Shown: positions 1 to 10,953, numbered from the stretch's first letter. The stretch: 64,000 nucleotides of DNA from Chlorops oryzae (GCA_020466095.1 CM035806.1:20117571-20181570), one strand, 5' to 3'. The notes: generated by a model from the letters alone, not told the origin. Numbers and translations are program-made.

Positions 1-157
1 ACGCTATATCATATCAAAATCAATCCTAGAAGTCCTCTTTTCATATTTTATGAAATCCATTAGAAATGCTAAAGGCATACAATCCCACCTCGTCGTTCGC
101 ATTTTATTTACCCGACTCACAAACATTCAAACAAACCAAACAGTTTTGTATCGTTCT

Positions 158-197
158 GTGCCGTACCGTACCGTGCCGTGCCGTACCGTACCGTAAG
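158..197. repeat. pentanucleotide microsatellite (CCGTA/CCGTG)n
   Basis: About eight tandem copies of a CCGTR pentamer, with A/G alternation at the last position. Simple repeat with no coding role visible. Confidence 0.85.
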
Positions 198-370
198 CAT
201 ATTATAGTCGGTCTTTAACTGTAATTCACATAAACAACCGATGACCAAGTATCCATATAAATGTCAGCATCTGTAATGCTGTAATAATCACTCGAGTTCG
301 AAATTCTCAGCAACAACATTGACATCATGATTATCAACGTCTTTCGACTAAACGGATTCTCCACAGTCAC

Positions 371-606
371 ATGCCAAGCCATGCCATGCCACACCACGCC
401 ACACCACGCCACACCACATCGAATTCAGGCACGCTACGTCGCCGCCACACCAAGTCCCACAAAAGTTATCTAATGGAAAACCATAGAACACAACGATTTC
501 TACTGAAATTCATTGAATATTTTGTTGAAATTTCCCATCAGATGTCTGAGGCTGGCAGCTACCAGCGACCAGCAACCGGCTACCAGCAACCGGCAACCAG
601 TCGGCA
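371..606. repeat. cluster of short degenerate tandem repeats
   Basis: Two simple arrays lie close together: (ATGCC/CACGC)n at 371-420 and a decamer-like CAGCAACCGG array at 560-606. The open frame across them is an accident of repeats lacking stops. It has no splice or start context that I would trust. Confidence 0.7.
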
Positions 607-1372
607 ACAAACGCAGCCCACTTGAGAGCTCATAATATAAATTTCAATATGTCTCTTGTTCCTGAAGCAAGGATTGTCTGCCTGAGAGCATACCTACTTA
701 TGGTTGAAGGATTTTAAATTGTTTTGGCATCGATTATGAAAATGTGGCATTTATGTTGATGTTCGATAGCTGTCCACAGTACCTCGCTTCGCCTCGCCAC
801 GGCTGGGCTAAATGGTGTCAAGTATGGACATGTCTAAACGCTGTTCGGCTGTGTATAGAAGTATTATTTCTTAGGCAGGATTATCTTACTTAAATTCAAC
901 GATAAAAGTTTTATAGTGCTTACAAAGTTTAGTAATAGATACGAAAATGTGGTATGAATGAGAGGACTTTGTTGTGAGATTGAATTTAAATTTTTTTAAA
1001 CGGATAAAAGCTGGAGGAGTGCTTTGAAAGTTGATAATTTCTTCTTTGAACTCTAAAGTAATTGAACTTCCAGTCTACGTCCTAATACTCCCAGGTCCAT
1101 GTGATTTATATACGGAAAATAGTTTAATTTGAGAATTATTTTCATACGTATTGAATTTTGCCAAGGCTTGACATAACAACATGCTTATTGAATCCAATGC
1201 CTGAAGTTCTCCTTTACTATTAGCTACAGGTAATATTGTTCAAGTTATCTGAGTGTTCTTGAGATTATAAGCTTCAGTTGCTCACAGAGGAGAAAATAAA
1301 TTCTAAAGACTATGAATTTGCCTTCCTTAATTTTCATTTTCACAAATATGTCACAGAGGCTTGATCATTTTT
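607..1372. other. A/T-rich sequence, nothing recognised
   Basis: No coding frame of note, no repeat shared with the rest of the window and no RNA gene seen. Confidence 0.5.
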
Positions 1373-1560
1373 TATACCCAGCGTAAGCAGGTTATATTAG
1401 TTTTGTGCGAATCTTGTAACAGCTAGAACTGAGCTCCGTATATATAGACAAATACATATTATATATTCTTGATGAGGATCCAAAACTGAATCCACTTAGA
1501 CATGGTCGAATCTCCATCCCAACGGCACGTCACGCTTGACCGACTTTAGCTTTCTTACTA
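1373..1560 (+). mobile_element. DINE-1/INE-1-like Helentron, 5' part only
   Basis: It begins with TATACCCAGCG, then GGTTATATTAGTTTTG and GAATCTTGTAACA, then a TATATATTCTTGAT block and a degenerate CTTAGACATGGTCGAATCTCC block. This is the order of the conserved 5' region of DINE-1-type Helentrons. The 3' part and hairpin are absent. It shares TATATTAGTTTTGTGCGAAT-type sequence with the minus-strand copy at 38222-38275 and belongs to a different subfamily from the 22037 and 36142 copies. Confidence 0.6.
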
Positions 1561-1723
1561 GCTTTTTTATACTATTATCAAAAAAAAATTTCACAAGTAA
1601 TAAAAAAAATTCAATATTTTAATTTTTTTAATTTTTTGGCACCAACAAATAATTCTGTGTCTTTTTAGTGGAAATAAGAGTCGAATTTGAATTGGCTTTG
1701 GCAAAGGATATAAGGGTTATCTT

Positions 1724-1933
1724 CAGGGCTCACAATTTTGTTGACTTTTATAAATTTAAAGCATACTTTTTGGAGTAAAAATTTTATTCAACTCACACAA
1801 AGTTAAGATTCAAATCGATTTTTAGTTCAACTTCGCTTAACTTATTCGCAAAATGTTGGTAAGAAAAAAAATATTTTTTTCCCCCATAAAGTATGCTTTA
1901 AATTTATAAAAATCAACAAAATCCGAGCCCCTG
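1724..1933. mobile_element. MITE family A, copy 1 (ends CAGGGCTCGGATTTTG)
   Basis: Inverted repeats of about 45 bp bound a 210-bp unit: CAGGGCTC...TTTGTTGACTTTTATAAATTTAAAGCATACTTT on the left and its reverse complement on the right (written here in parts; see both ends). Two more full copies lie at 45654-45899 and 48422-48652, and a half copy at 4506-4560. The CAGGG terminus resembles hAT ends, but flanking duplications are not clear (TTATCTT versus TAATCTT here). Confidence 0.75.
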
Positions 1934-1977
1934 TAATCTTCTATAGACATGCAGAAATTTTTGTTTAAACTTTGTTA

Positions 1978-2115
1978 AGGAGCTATCTCCAATTCTGTCA
2001 GAAATGAAAAAATGAAAAACTTCATATAAAAAAAAACTACAGAAAATTTCTGATTCATTTCTAAAGCGTTCGTTTATATGAAGTTTTTCATATCTGAAAG
2101 AGCTTGAGATAGCCT
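1978..2115. mobile_element. MITE family B, copy 1 (palindromic)
   Basis: A near palindrome of about 138 bp. Both arms read roughly GCTATCTCMARYTCTKTCAG, then an AAATGAAAAACTTCATATAAA block. A second copy lies at 4333-4468. At both places it is joined by a similar spacer to a family A MITE. Confidence 0.7.
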
Positions 2116-4332
2116 CAAAGAAAAGAAATATTTTCTAACGGAAAATAAATAAATTTCAACGTATTTATCATCTAAGCTACGCCATCTGTTGTCAATTTTC
2201 AACGATAAAATTCAGCAAACAAATCTTGGAAAAATTACTTCCAATGGAAAAATGAATTTCTCCTTCATTTGATATGAGAAAAGCTTTTTGACGTCATCGT
2301 TTTTTGGTGTGTCCAGAAAAGTGGCAGCACACGCGCTATTAGAAAGAAGAAAAAACGAGCTTTCATCTGAACTCTATGAGAGTAAGCCGAAGTATACGAA
2401 TCAAGGGAAAAGCCGAAATCAACGTTAACACGTGGTGTCACACGTTAAAAGTAAACACGACTAAATTCGTGGAAATACCCGCTCACATGCACATACACAC
2501 ACACACATACACAGTCAGATAAATACGAGCATGCAAAAAAATGAGGAAACAAAAGACGCAATGGAACGGAAGAAACAAGCAAGGGGAGGCATTCTTCTGA
2601 GTGTGACTTCGAGTGTGTTTGTGTGTGTGTGTGTGTGCTTTCAAGAATATTTGCAGCAATGAAGCAGCAGAATCGCACTCAAGTCAATAGAGCATCTTTC
2701 AAAAAAAAAAAACAAAAAAAAAATATAAAATAACAACAACAAAATTTGTGGAAAGCGAAAATGCAAGAGGTGAACGTGAACATAAATGCGAACGAGTGAA
2801 GGCCCAACGTAATGTGGCATTCCCATTTGATATTACGTTAACCCAGAAAACGTTCCGCAAAATTTACTTGAACTTTGAACTCAAAAGTAATAGGAGAGGG
2901 GAACGAAAACACCAACACGAAATGTGTGTCACAATGTGAGGCAATGAGGCGGCGGGCGGCTAGTCTTAATGATGGTATGTCAACTATGGTTCCGATTCTC
3001 AAGGTCAGAAACGGAATTGCAATTTTTTGTTTTTCTTTTTGGTTTGGTTTGGTTTGGTTTGATAAGAGCGTTGTGGACACCAAATGTTGAAAGCAATTTA
3101 CTTTTTACGCCTGGGGTTAAGGCTACATGATTTTTCCTGATTGCCATTCCTACTTGATTATGGCGCGTGTTATGTACACAAGAGTCACCTCGAGAGGCGT
3201 TGTGTTTTTGTTTTCTTTCTGTATTATCTTTTGCCACGATCTATTCAGGTAAACGAGTCATCCTGTCGGAAAAGGACGAATGCTTCTTACTTTTGTCAGA
3301 TAATGCGATCTGCTGATTTGTGCCTCGCACATTTTGAATGCCACACACAAAAAGTTGACATCCGAGAATTCGTTTCGAAGCTATAAAATTATGATAAATT
3401 GTCCGTTTACGGAAATGAGAAACTTCTGAATGAGTTAGCTGGAAACAGTTTTCTCTTGAGACATGACGAATTACGGAATTACGATATAAATGCGATTGGG
3501 GAGGTTTGATAAGCGTTTGAAGCAATTTTTATCGCAATATGCTGAAATATCTGAAATTTTAAGATTATAAAAAAAAAAAAAAGGAAACCAAAAGCATCTT
3601 CGAAGTGAAGTCAGGTGTGATGATTTATGCCTTATTGTTGGTGAATTGTTGTTGTTTTTTCTTTTGTTACTCAAATTCGTTAACATATTCATTCATTGGA
3701 TAGTCGAAACGAAGAGAAAAAATTGTCCATCCCCTGAGAACAGTTAGAGCCCCTTCAGTTAAAGATGCCATAATCAAGCCATATTGATGTCCGTACCTTT
3801 TTTTTTTTTTTAGCTTTTCAGTATCATGCGAGAGAAAAGTTTGCGAGGCAGTATCGAAGAACATCATGTCGTCGACTGGCTAACTACGTTCTTCACTTTC
3901 ACATTCATTAATGTTCGAGCAAAAACTTCAAAGTGACATTTTTAAGAAACTTTAGTTCCGTAATAAATTTTAACGACTTAAGTACGACAAGACTGCTTTT
4001 AGCTTAACCATTTTTTTTTTTTTTTTTTTTTTTTTGTGTTTGTTGTCATGTAAGATAGAAAGCGCTGGTGCATTGAAGGTGTCATAAACATAAGCTTTCA
4101 TCATAATTTTGCAATAAAAACGGACTGTAATAAAAGCACTTTAAAAATTATTATTATTATAATATATTTTTTTTTTTTTTTGTGAAATTTTAGTCGTTCG
4201 ATAAAGCTATAAAACCCGTTCTGAAGGCATTAAAAATATAGTGCAATTTTATTTTTATAAAAAAAAACAAAATCCCTTTGAATAATGATGATTTCACCTA
4301 TTGAAAGATTCAAGCCAGAATTGTTACCATAC
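2116..4332. other. gene-free, simple-sequence-rich stretch
   Basis: Contains (AC)n near 2495-2512, (GT)n near 2618-2638, a GGTTT pentamer run at 3040-3060, A/T homopolymers (T25 at 4011-4035) and no convincing coding frame. Frames here are short and lack coding character. Confidence 0.5.
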
Positions 4333-4468
4333 GGGCTCTCTCCAGCTCTTTCAGAAATGAAAAACTTTATATAAAAAATGCTTCAGAAATGAATCAGAAT
4401 TTTTTCTTGAGAGTTTTATTAAATGAAGTTTTTCATTTCTGTTTTATATAGAACTGGAGAGATTCCCT
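4333..4468. mobile_element. MITE family B, copy 2
   Basis: The left end GGGCTCTCTCCAGCTCTTTC and its imperfect reverse complement at the right end bound 136 bp. The arms contain CAGAAATGAAAAACTT, as in the copy at 1978-2115. Confidence 0.75.
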
Positions 4469-4505
4469 TAATAAAATTTAATAATATATGTCTGTATGTC
4501 TATAA

Positions 4506-4560
4506 AAAATAACCAGTGCTTGGATTTTGTCGACTTTTATAAACCAAAGTACAAAAAAAA
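4506..4560. mobile_element. MITE family A, half copy
   Basis: CAGTGCTTGGATTTTGTCGA followed by CTTTTATAAA matches the terminal repeat of family A. The rest of the element is lost or diverged. It lies 37 bp after the family B copy, mirroring the arrangement at 1724-2115 in inverted order. Confidence 0.6.
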
Positions 4561-5590
4561 AAACTTCCATTAAATTCTATCATGCTAGAAAATTTCGAAT
4601 AAATTTTAACTCATCTCTTTTTGAATGAATTTCCAATTTTCTGAGTGAAAAAATTTTCCTGTTGTTTTTTTTTCTTTTTTTTTTTCATTCTTTCATTATA
4701 CCCGACATCGTTTCGAATAAAATCGAAATGGAAGTGCATACAATATAATAATAAAGTTATAAGAAATAAAAAGTCAACCAGAACAAAACTTAGTAAAAGC
4801 TAAGCAAATGCTCATTTTCCTATGTTATTTGATTATGCCAGTCACATACTAGTCTTATATGTAACGACAAAGAGCATTGAATCATAAATTCAAAGATGTC
4901 GATAATATACTAAATCCAATCTGGCTTGTACGTTCGACATCTGAACGTTTGCATAGCTGCCACGTACTATGTTATGTACTACAACTAACTACATACATAG
5001 CTACATGAGCAAAATGTCGATGTCAAACTATCATAAACGTACGTAAGGCAAGGTGAACGACAACACGTTTGTGAAAATTGTACTTTCAGCTGTGTAATGT
5101 ACTACCATTTCGTCGATGCTGCGATAGCATATTTAAGTTTTTTTCTTTTTTCCTTGAAAATGGGACTGTGTGACTTTAAAAATTTAAGAGTCAAGAATTC
5201 AAAATGAAACAAAAATCCAGCGGTAATTCACCACGTCTATTTGGCAATAGGAAATCACAAAAAACACTTACATGACGCAGCTCCGAAGTTTCCTAACGCG
5301 CACTCATAGTGCTCGTAACTCGCAGAACATGACACATACGGGACTTATGTGTACTGTGGGTACGTTGCTCATACGTCATGTTGTACATTGTGAATGGGTT
5401 TCTTTTAAGGCACTACAAACAGTAGAGTTGAGTTTACAAAGCGACTTACCTGAAATGGAAAATTGAATAGATTTTTTTTTTAGAGAAGGTTTTTGAGAAG
5501 GTTTTTAGGATTTTAAGCTAACGCATCTTATATTTATAAATTTATTTTTTTTTTTAAGAACTGAAGAGATTTCAACTGGAAAAAGCACAA
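4561..5590. other. A/T-rich sequence, nothing recognised
   Basis: T-rich runs and short frames only. The frame at 5272-5466 shows no known motif and no splice context. Confidence 0.45.
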
Positions 5591-5599
5591 CCATGACTT

Positions 5600-5765
5600 A
5601 ATCCCGGGCATTCAACAAGTACCCAATGAATATTCGGAGTCCTAAATAAGTCAATTATGACTTATTCACAGTAAGGGCTCTCATACTGCGATCATTTAGG
5701 AGTACAAAGTGTATGTGTTTTTTTTTTTTTTCTAAGAAAGGCCAACTTGTATGACGTCAAAATCG
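5600..5765 (-). mobile_element. CCCAGCAAA-type repeat, fragment
   Basis: The segment with CCCAATGAATATTCGGAGTC, repeated TAAATAAGTCA/ATGACTTAT words and a degenerate GGCCAACTTGTATGA segment matches the inner and end sequence of the CCCAGCAAA family (best copy 29045-29403). Confidence 0.5.
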
Positions 5766-7991
5766 TTTGACGAATACATATTAACGTACCCGATTATTTT
5801 TCTTTCTTACTCGAATAAAGCTGAAATTCTCTGTTGACGCAAGACAAATCCCTTAAATGAAGTAAAAACCACTAAGAAAATGAAATTGCTGCTCGTTTCC
5901 ATAGCAAAACATGGGTTCTAAGCTTGCAAATCCAAATCTGTAAGTTAATTGCCACAATTAAGGTGTAATCGAGAAACTGGAATTCACATGAACATCAGCC
6001 ATACACATATATGTATGAACGTTTGTATATGTAGAGCAGAAGTGAAGCAATTGCAATTGCTCCTAATTGCTTCCAGGGTGATAATTAACCCATAGAGCAT
6101 GCAGTGGATATGTTTTTTTGTTCAGGTTTTCTAGACGATTTTCAAATTGGCACTGTTTGTGAATTTATTGCGAAGCGAGAATTGTTTAATTCAGCATAGA
6201 ATTCTTGTTTCAACTACACACATGATAATGATCAATGATTTTTTATTATTTTATGAAAGCTGTATTAATTTCTGTTCGGACTTACCTATCCATAATTTCA
6301 TTTGATAGAAAACTTTACAAAAAAAAAAAAAAAACAAAATTATAACGAATCTTCTGTGATCTCACTTTTAAGGCCGCATTTCGTTATGTTAAAATAAAAA
6401 TTTGCATTTAATATTAAAATAAATTTCCTCTATTATTGTTATTGTCGAGCGACCATCGTGAACTGTAAGGAAAAACTGATTTAAATGAAGCCAGCGAAAT
6501 TTTCCGAAGTCTAACCATCGCAAGACGTTAATGAATTTGAAATTAGCATACCTATTCGATGAATGTTCTACGGAGCAGTTGAGTAAGGAAATTTTTACAT
6601 TCGGTTTAGTGAAGGGCAAAAAGAGAAATGAGTGGTTTTCCTGATGCGAACCTTTCTGAAGTCTTAGCGACCTCGAATTGCTTAACAGGTTTTCGGGCTC
6701 TTCTCCAAATAGAACTGTAGCATTAATGAGAGAAAAATGGTCTTGACTCTCAACTAAAAGGTAATGATCACTTCGTAGGTATGTACATAGATAATATTAA
6801 CAAGATAAGCACATATAAGATACATATTTGAATGTAGGTCATTTCCTAAGTTTCCACAAAAATCATTTTCAATCTGAACAGATTAAAAAGAGAACAAAAT
6901 CAAGAGTGCAGGCTCTTATCAAATCACTGTTGGGAAGCGAACATTTTTCGTCTAGATAAAAAAAGGAAATCATCCGTTTAATTTTATACGTCCGTAAAGC
7001 AATCCGAAAAGCCGTTCTTCGTTGATAATAAAAATTTTATTACTGATTGCTGTAAGCGTCCGTTTCGAGCAAAAGCTTAACTCATCATCTTTTTAACGGA
7101 ACGCATTCAACTAAACCTCGACCCAGTGTTGTGCCGTTCCCTTTCTTCATGTCCATCAAATCTGAAGCATTTTCATTTAAATCACTTAAAAAGAGAAAAA
7201 CTCAAATTGAATTATAATCAGACCCATTAGTCATTTTGATGTGTTTTCTTGTGTTTTTTTTATATATTTTTTTTTTTTGTTATTTGTTTGCTTTTGCGCT
7301 AGCGGAATGACTTGACTTTGAAAGGAAGAAAGTTCAAAATGGCATTTTATAAAATTGAATTCTCGTCTGAACGTCTCTCTCTCTCTCTTCTCTCTCTCGC
7401 TATCACTCGCGCTCTCTCTCCCTCTCTCAGCTTTTCGCTGATCGGAGGCATCAAGAATGAATTAAGTAGAAATCTGGCAAACAGGAAGGAAGACCGTCAA
7501 GGATATACACGTATAGCAAGGAGCTGCGAAGTGACAATGATGGTTTAAAAGGCATCAGATTAGTATCGAGTAGTGCCACTCCAGAGTCGCTTGCGTTGAA
7601 TGAATGTATATATGTATGTATGTATGTATGTGTCTTTGTTAAGTGAAGTTATGTGAAAGCATAGCAAGTCCTTTTTGTCTTTGCCTTTTTATAGATGAAT
7701 TACTTTCGCATGACTAATTTAGTGCTTTTCTTAAGATGATTGTTTTCGTCGTAAAAGATCCATTAACTCTTATTGCACAAGGAGCTGGAGTATGACATTA
7801 AGTTCTCCGCGAAAACAGAAAGCAAAATGGACATAAAATTCATTTAACTCTCATATGGAATGGAATAAACGTTTTTATGTTATGCACGAAAATTAAGGAT
7901 TCAATTTAAATTTAAACTCTATTCAGGAATGTTAGTTTTCAAGGTTTTCAATTTATCACTTAGGGCCAATGTAACAAAAAATATTATATGG
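5766..7991. other. gene-free stretch with CT and TATG microsatellites
   Basis: Holds (CT)n at 7373-7429, (TATG)n at 7605-7632 and a GCAATTGCAATTGC palindromic patch near 6050. No convincing exon seen. It lies downstream of the exon at 8495-8829 on the minus strand, so it is probably intron of that gene (inference). Confidence 0.5.
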
Positions 7992-8200
7992 CAGTGTACT
8001 CTCACCTTGTAGATAATCCTCTTAAGCGGACACTTTTTGGGACTGCTCTTGTGTTCCTGATTCTCACACCTCTATTAAGCAGACACAAACGGGGCCGAAA
8101 AACATGTCCGCTTAAGAGGAAACTATTTGAGAATCAGGAATCTAGAGCAGCCCCAAAGAGTGTCCGCTTAAGAGGAGTGCCCGAAAGGTGAGAGTATTCG
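7992..8200. mobile_element. palindromic CAGTGTACTCTC-ended MITE, copy 1
   Basis: The left end is CAGTGTACTCTCACCTT and the right end is AAGGTGAGAGTATTCG, its imperfect inverse. Inside is a second inverted pair built on CTCTTAAGCGGACACT and GAATCAGGAA blocks, so the element folds almost end to end. Related copies are at 18031-18132 and 44260-44386, where TA flanks are visible. A CAGTG terminus with TA targets fits the Tc1/mariner-pogo group; this is inference, as no transposase is present. Confidence 0.75.
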
Positions 8201-8394
8201 GAACTGGAGCCATTCGCGTATTTAAATGCATTAAAATATTTTTGAAAAAGTTTCTCTTATTTCAATTTGAATGGATTTTTATTAAAAACACATTGGTAAA
8301 CTAAATCTGCCTTCTTTTAGCTTATCGCGACTTCGCGCTTGAATACACATTCTCAAAGCATTGGAGAATTTTTTCTTTGTTCGACTTTTGTCCT

Positions 8395-8396
<2 letters not shown>

Positions 8397-8429
<33 letters not shown>
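8397..8429. repeat. poly(T) tract, 33 bp
   Basis: Uninterrupted T run about 65 bp inside the predicted intron, measured from the donor at 8494. It would be a poly(A) run in the minus-strand transcript. Confidence 0.9.
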
Positions 8430-8430
<1 letters not shown>

Positions 8431-8488
8431 TGGTAGGGATGGGAAGGCAAATTCGGGTTCCGTTAATGCTCTTATTAAAGTCATAAGT

Positions 8489-8494
8489 ACTCAC
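8489..8494 (-). other. splice donor GTGAGT
   Basis: Read on the minus strand, the exon ends GATGAAAG and is followed by GTGAGTACTTATGA. This matches the metazoan donor consensus MAG|GTRAGT at nearly every position. The open frame would otherwise stop two codons later (TGA), which supports splicing here. Confidence 0.8.
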
Positions 8495-8829
8495 CTTTCA
8501 TCCAAACGCATACTGCTGCGACTGATATCGCTCCAGGCGGACATTGAGCGCGGTCGTTGGAAAAACGATTTGGAGAAACGTCGTGCTGGCTGAAATGACA
8601 TCGGGTATCCTCCGCCCGTACCGCTTCCACTTCCGTCACCAGCTGCTGCAGTAGCGCCGCCAAAGCCGCCACCACCTCCTGTTGTCGTGTTGTTGTCATT
8701 GATTTCCCCATGAAAGTTAACATTACGTGCCGCGCGACTGGACGACGCCACCGAAGGCATCGAAAGGCTTGTCTGGTTATCATCGGACATTCCTAACGCA
8801 CTGTAGCTCACTTGTAAATTTTGGCTCAT
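8495..8829 (-). CDS. first coding exon of an unrecognised fly gene
   Basis: The exon encodes 111 full residues plus two bases of a split codon (phase 2) before a strong donor. The start is supported by an AACGCGAAATGAGC context, which fits the fly preference for A before ATG, and by an in-frame TAA four codons upstream. Residues 1-47 are polar and Ser/Asn-rich. Residues 48-75 are a Thr/Gly/Ala low-complexity linker. Residues 79-111 are basic and Ser-rich: FQPARRFSKSFF, then RPRSMSAWSDISRSSMRLDE. RRFS fits a PKA-type consensus and RPRSMS resembles a phosphoserine docking site; both are only motif matches. The low-complexity part gives way to a more conserved-looking tail just before the intron, as in many disordered cytosolic N-termini. 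No signal peptide or membrane segment is present. I do not recognise the family. The gene continues to lower coordinates, but no second exon is visible in the 8.4 kb left of it. Confidence 0.75.
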
Positions 8830-9832
8830 TTCGCGTTTAGCTTAGCTGAATGCAATTATGCTTGAGGGTTCTCAGGCTCAGCTTGGGAATTTGGGACTTT
8901 TGGATTATGGAAATATGATTAGAAGGCTTCTTGCTTTTTTTTTTGTTTTTTTCGGAAAATGCTATGCGAAAATGTTCTTTTGGTTCTTGTTATTTTGGGA
9001 AAGGTTTGAAAGGGCTTGGGAATAAATGAATTTGTAGTTTTTTTTTTTTCAATTTTACTGTGCGATTTGATTTCGTCGGTTTGTTTTTTTTTTTTTTTTG
9101 TAGTTTTCTCTTTGGGAATAAACGTGTACATATATATTATGCCAGAATATTTAGTTTTCACATTCTTGTCTTCGTTTTGCTGGTAGTTCACTTAGTAATT
9201 TGAAAAAATACCACTTTCCTCTGTTCATATTTTTTGAACTTTTTTTATTCGCACTCATAGCGATAGCAGTTTTTATTTCATTGGTGTTTTTTTTTTATGG
9301 GAGTTCAAAACCTCTCAGAGTTCTCTTCCCCGTTCAATTATCTTAATTTAATTTGAAGATTTCGTTCGTTCTGTTGCACTGTATTTTATTTTCGGAGAAA
9401 TTTCATTAGGGTGCCGTACACATTTGGCGCTGTATTCTTTTCTCTGCAGAAAATGCAAATGGCTAAGTAAATTTCCTCTTAAAGAAATTGCTTTGTAATT
9501 TTATTTCGCGTTTGCCCGACGATTCTGTGCAACTGGAACATTGTCGTTTGCTCCACGAATATTCTTTTTCCCCTTCGCGAATTAAGTTTTTCATAACAAG
9601 AAACGCAAAAGCGAATTGAAATTGACATGTGCAATCTATTTATTTTTACTTATTATTATTATTATTAATATTATTTGTTCTTTCTTTTTTCCTCTCTCTT
9701 TCGCATCGTCAAAGCACTTGATGTAGTCAATCTGCAGTTTTATGAGCATCATGCTTCACCCATTAATGTTTTTATTAAAAAACTAAATTCTGATGATTGA
9801 AGAAATTGAGTGTAGTGGAAAAAGACACACTT

Positions 9833-9835
<3 letters not shown>
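8830..9835 (-). promoter_or_regulatory. probable 5' leader and upstream region of the exon at 8495-8829
   Basis: On the minus strand this is A-rich with CAAA and ACAAAA words and many stops, typical of fly 5' untranslated sequence. A possible acceptor TTGCATTCAG lies about 20 bases before the ATG, so the leader may itself be spliced. No TATA box or initiator can be assigned with confidence. Confidence 0.35.
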
Positions 9836-9874
<39 letters not shown>

Positions 9875-9886
9875 AAGAGAGAGATA
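9836..9886. repeat. (GA)n tract, possible GAGA-factor site
   Basis: About 19 uninterrupted GA units followed by an imperfect GAAAGAGAGAG tail, lying 1.0 kb upstream of the start codon at 8829. In flies such tracts can bind GAGA factor near promoters. That role is inferred from position only; similar tracts elsewhere in the window have no gene nearby. Confidence 0.85.
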
Positions 9887-10544
9887 AAATCATTTTCTAT
9901 CTAAATGGAAAATTGTACAAAAAATTTATTTACGAAACAGTTGAACGCCGACAGAGAATCGGATGCGTGCTGGAATGGATTAAACGGACTAGGACTCGAG
10001 ACGAAATCGATTTAAATTTAGTTGGGGCGATCCAACTTTTTAATTATTAATCTGAATTGTAAGTAGGTTTGAACAGTCGAATCAGAAACATTCTGCGGGG
10101 CAACGCGTCGATCTGGATTATCTTCGGTCCCCTTAGATTTCTTGGAGATTTTTTTTTTTCGTTCTTTTCCATGTGATTTATGACATAGCTTTCAAAGACT
10201 CCCATTTCCCATATGAAAAGCTTCAAACTAGCTTTAAACGTTATTTCCTAAATGAGTCCTAAATGAGTCATTTATGAATCCTTATTCGGAGTGTGAGCCC
10301 TCATAATGAGCTCATTTAGGAGTCGAAAACTGAACGTGCTTGCCTTCTTGCAAAGGTCGTCCTGTATGATCCCAAAAGCATATACCGAAAGAGTCCATAT
10401 TAGAGTCATATGTGGCTCCTTTCGTTCTCATGTCTGACTCTTATTTCCTTCTAAACATGAGTTCATATTTATGAGTTTTAATAGACTTAAAAAATTTCAG
10501 TGACATTCATAATCGTATGTTTTAAAAAAATGATTTTATATGCT

Positions 10545-10668
10545 TTCCAGACGTACAACGAAATCTCCAGATTTCAGACAATTTTAGAATAAATTTGACA
10601 TTTGAAATCCAGGCGATTTCAATTTTCTTCTGAAATCCCGAGATTTCGTTATACGTCTGGAAAGCATA
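10545..10668. mobile_element. 124-bp palindromic insert with GCTTTCCAGACGT ends
   Basis: The left arm reads GCTTTCCAGACGTACAACG, then AAATCTCCAGATTTCAGA. The right arm is its reverse complement with a few changes (TCTGAAATCCCGAGATTTCG then TTATACGTCTGGAAAGC). It is nested in the CCCAGCAAA-type element, with short AT-rich flanks. Class unknown. Confidence 0.7.
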
Positions 10669-10737
10669 TTACGCTTTTAACTTATTTACAACTTAATTTT
10701 TTTTTTTTTTTTTTTTTTTTCAATGCTTATTTCTCGC

Positions 10738-10801
10738 CCCTGTGTGGGATTTGAGCCTCGGAACTGGCGCTTTCTAGTCATGTGCTCACCCATCGACACA
10801 G
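10738..10801 (-). other. tRNA-like segment inside a repeat
   Basis: On the minus strand, GTGTCGATGGGTGAGCAC, a central part, and GGCTCAAATCCCACAC resemble a tRNA body. A B-box-like GGCTCAAATCC is present, and CTGTGT and ACACAG could pair as an acceptor stem. The same segment occurs at 37423-37482 and, more degraded, at 12125-12186. Too altered to be a functional tRNA. Confidence 0.5.
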
Positions 10802-10953
10802 TGTTTGCCAAATCGAGATGGTTTGATTTTTTTCGTTCATTCGTTTAAAGTCAAATTGAAATTTCATATTTTAGTTTTCTTATTTTCTACATATTTCAGA
10901 CTGAATTCGATCTCATACTTCTCAGTACTCTGAATTTTATTTGCTGGGAAGAT

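Larger units (their letters stand above)
10230..10953 (-). mobile_element. CCCAGCAAA-type element with tRNA-like segment
   Basis: The right end TTTATTTGCTGGG at 10940-10953 is the family terminus. The body contains the family words (GAGTCATTTATGA, GGTCGTCCTGTATGA, CATATTTATGAG). A tRNA-like segment lies on the minus strand at 10738-10801. A separate short inverted-repeat element is nested at 10545-10668. The left terminus is degraded. Confidence 0.65.

Noticed and set aside
4698..4712. TATACCCGACATCG resembling a Helentron start
   Set aside because: No 5' hairpin partner, core block or array follows.
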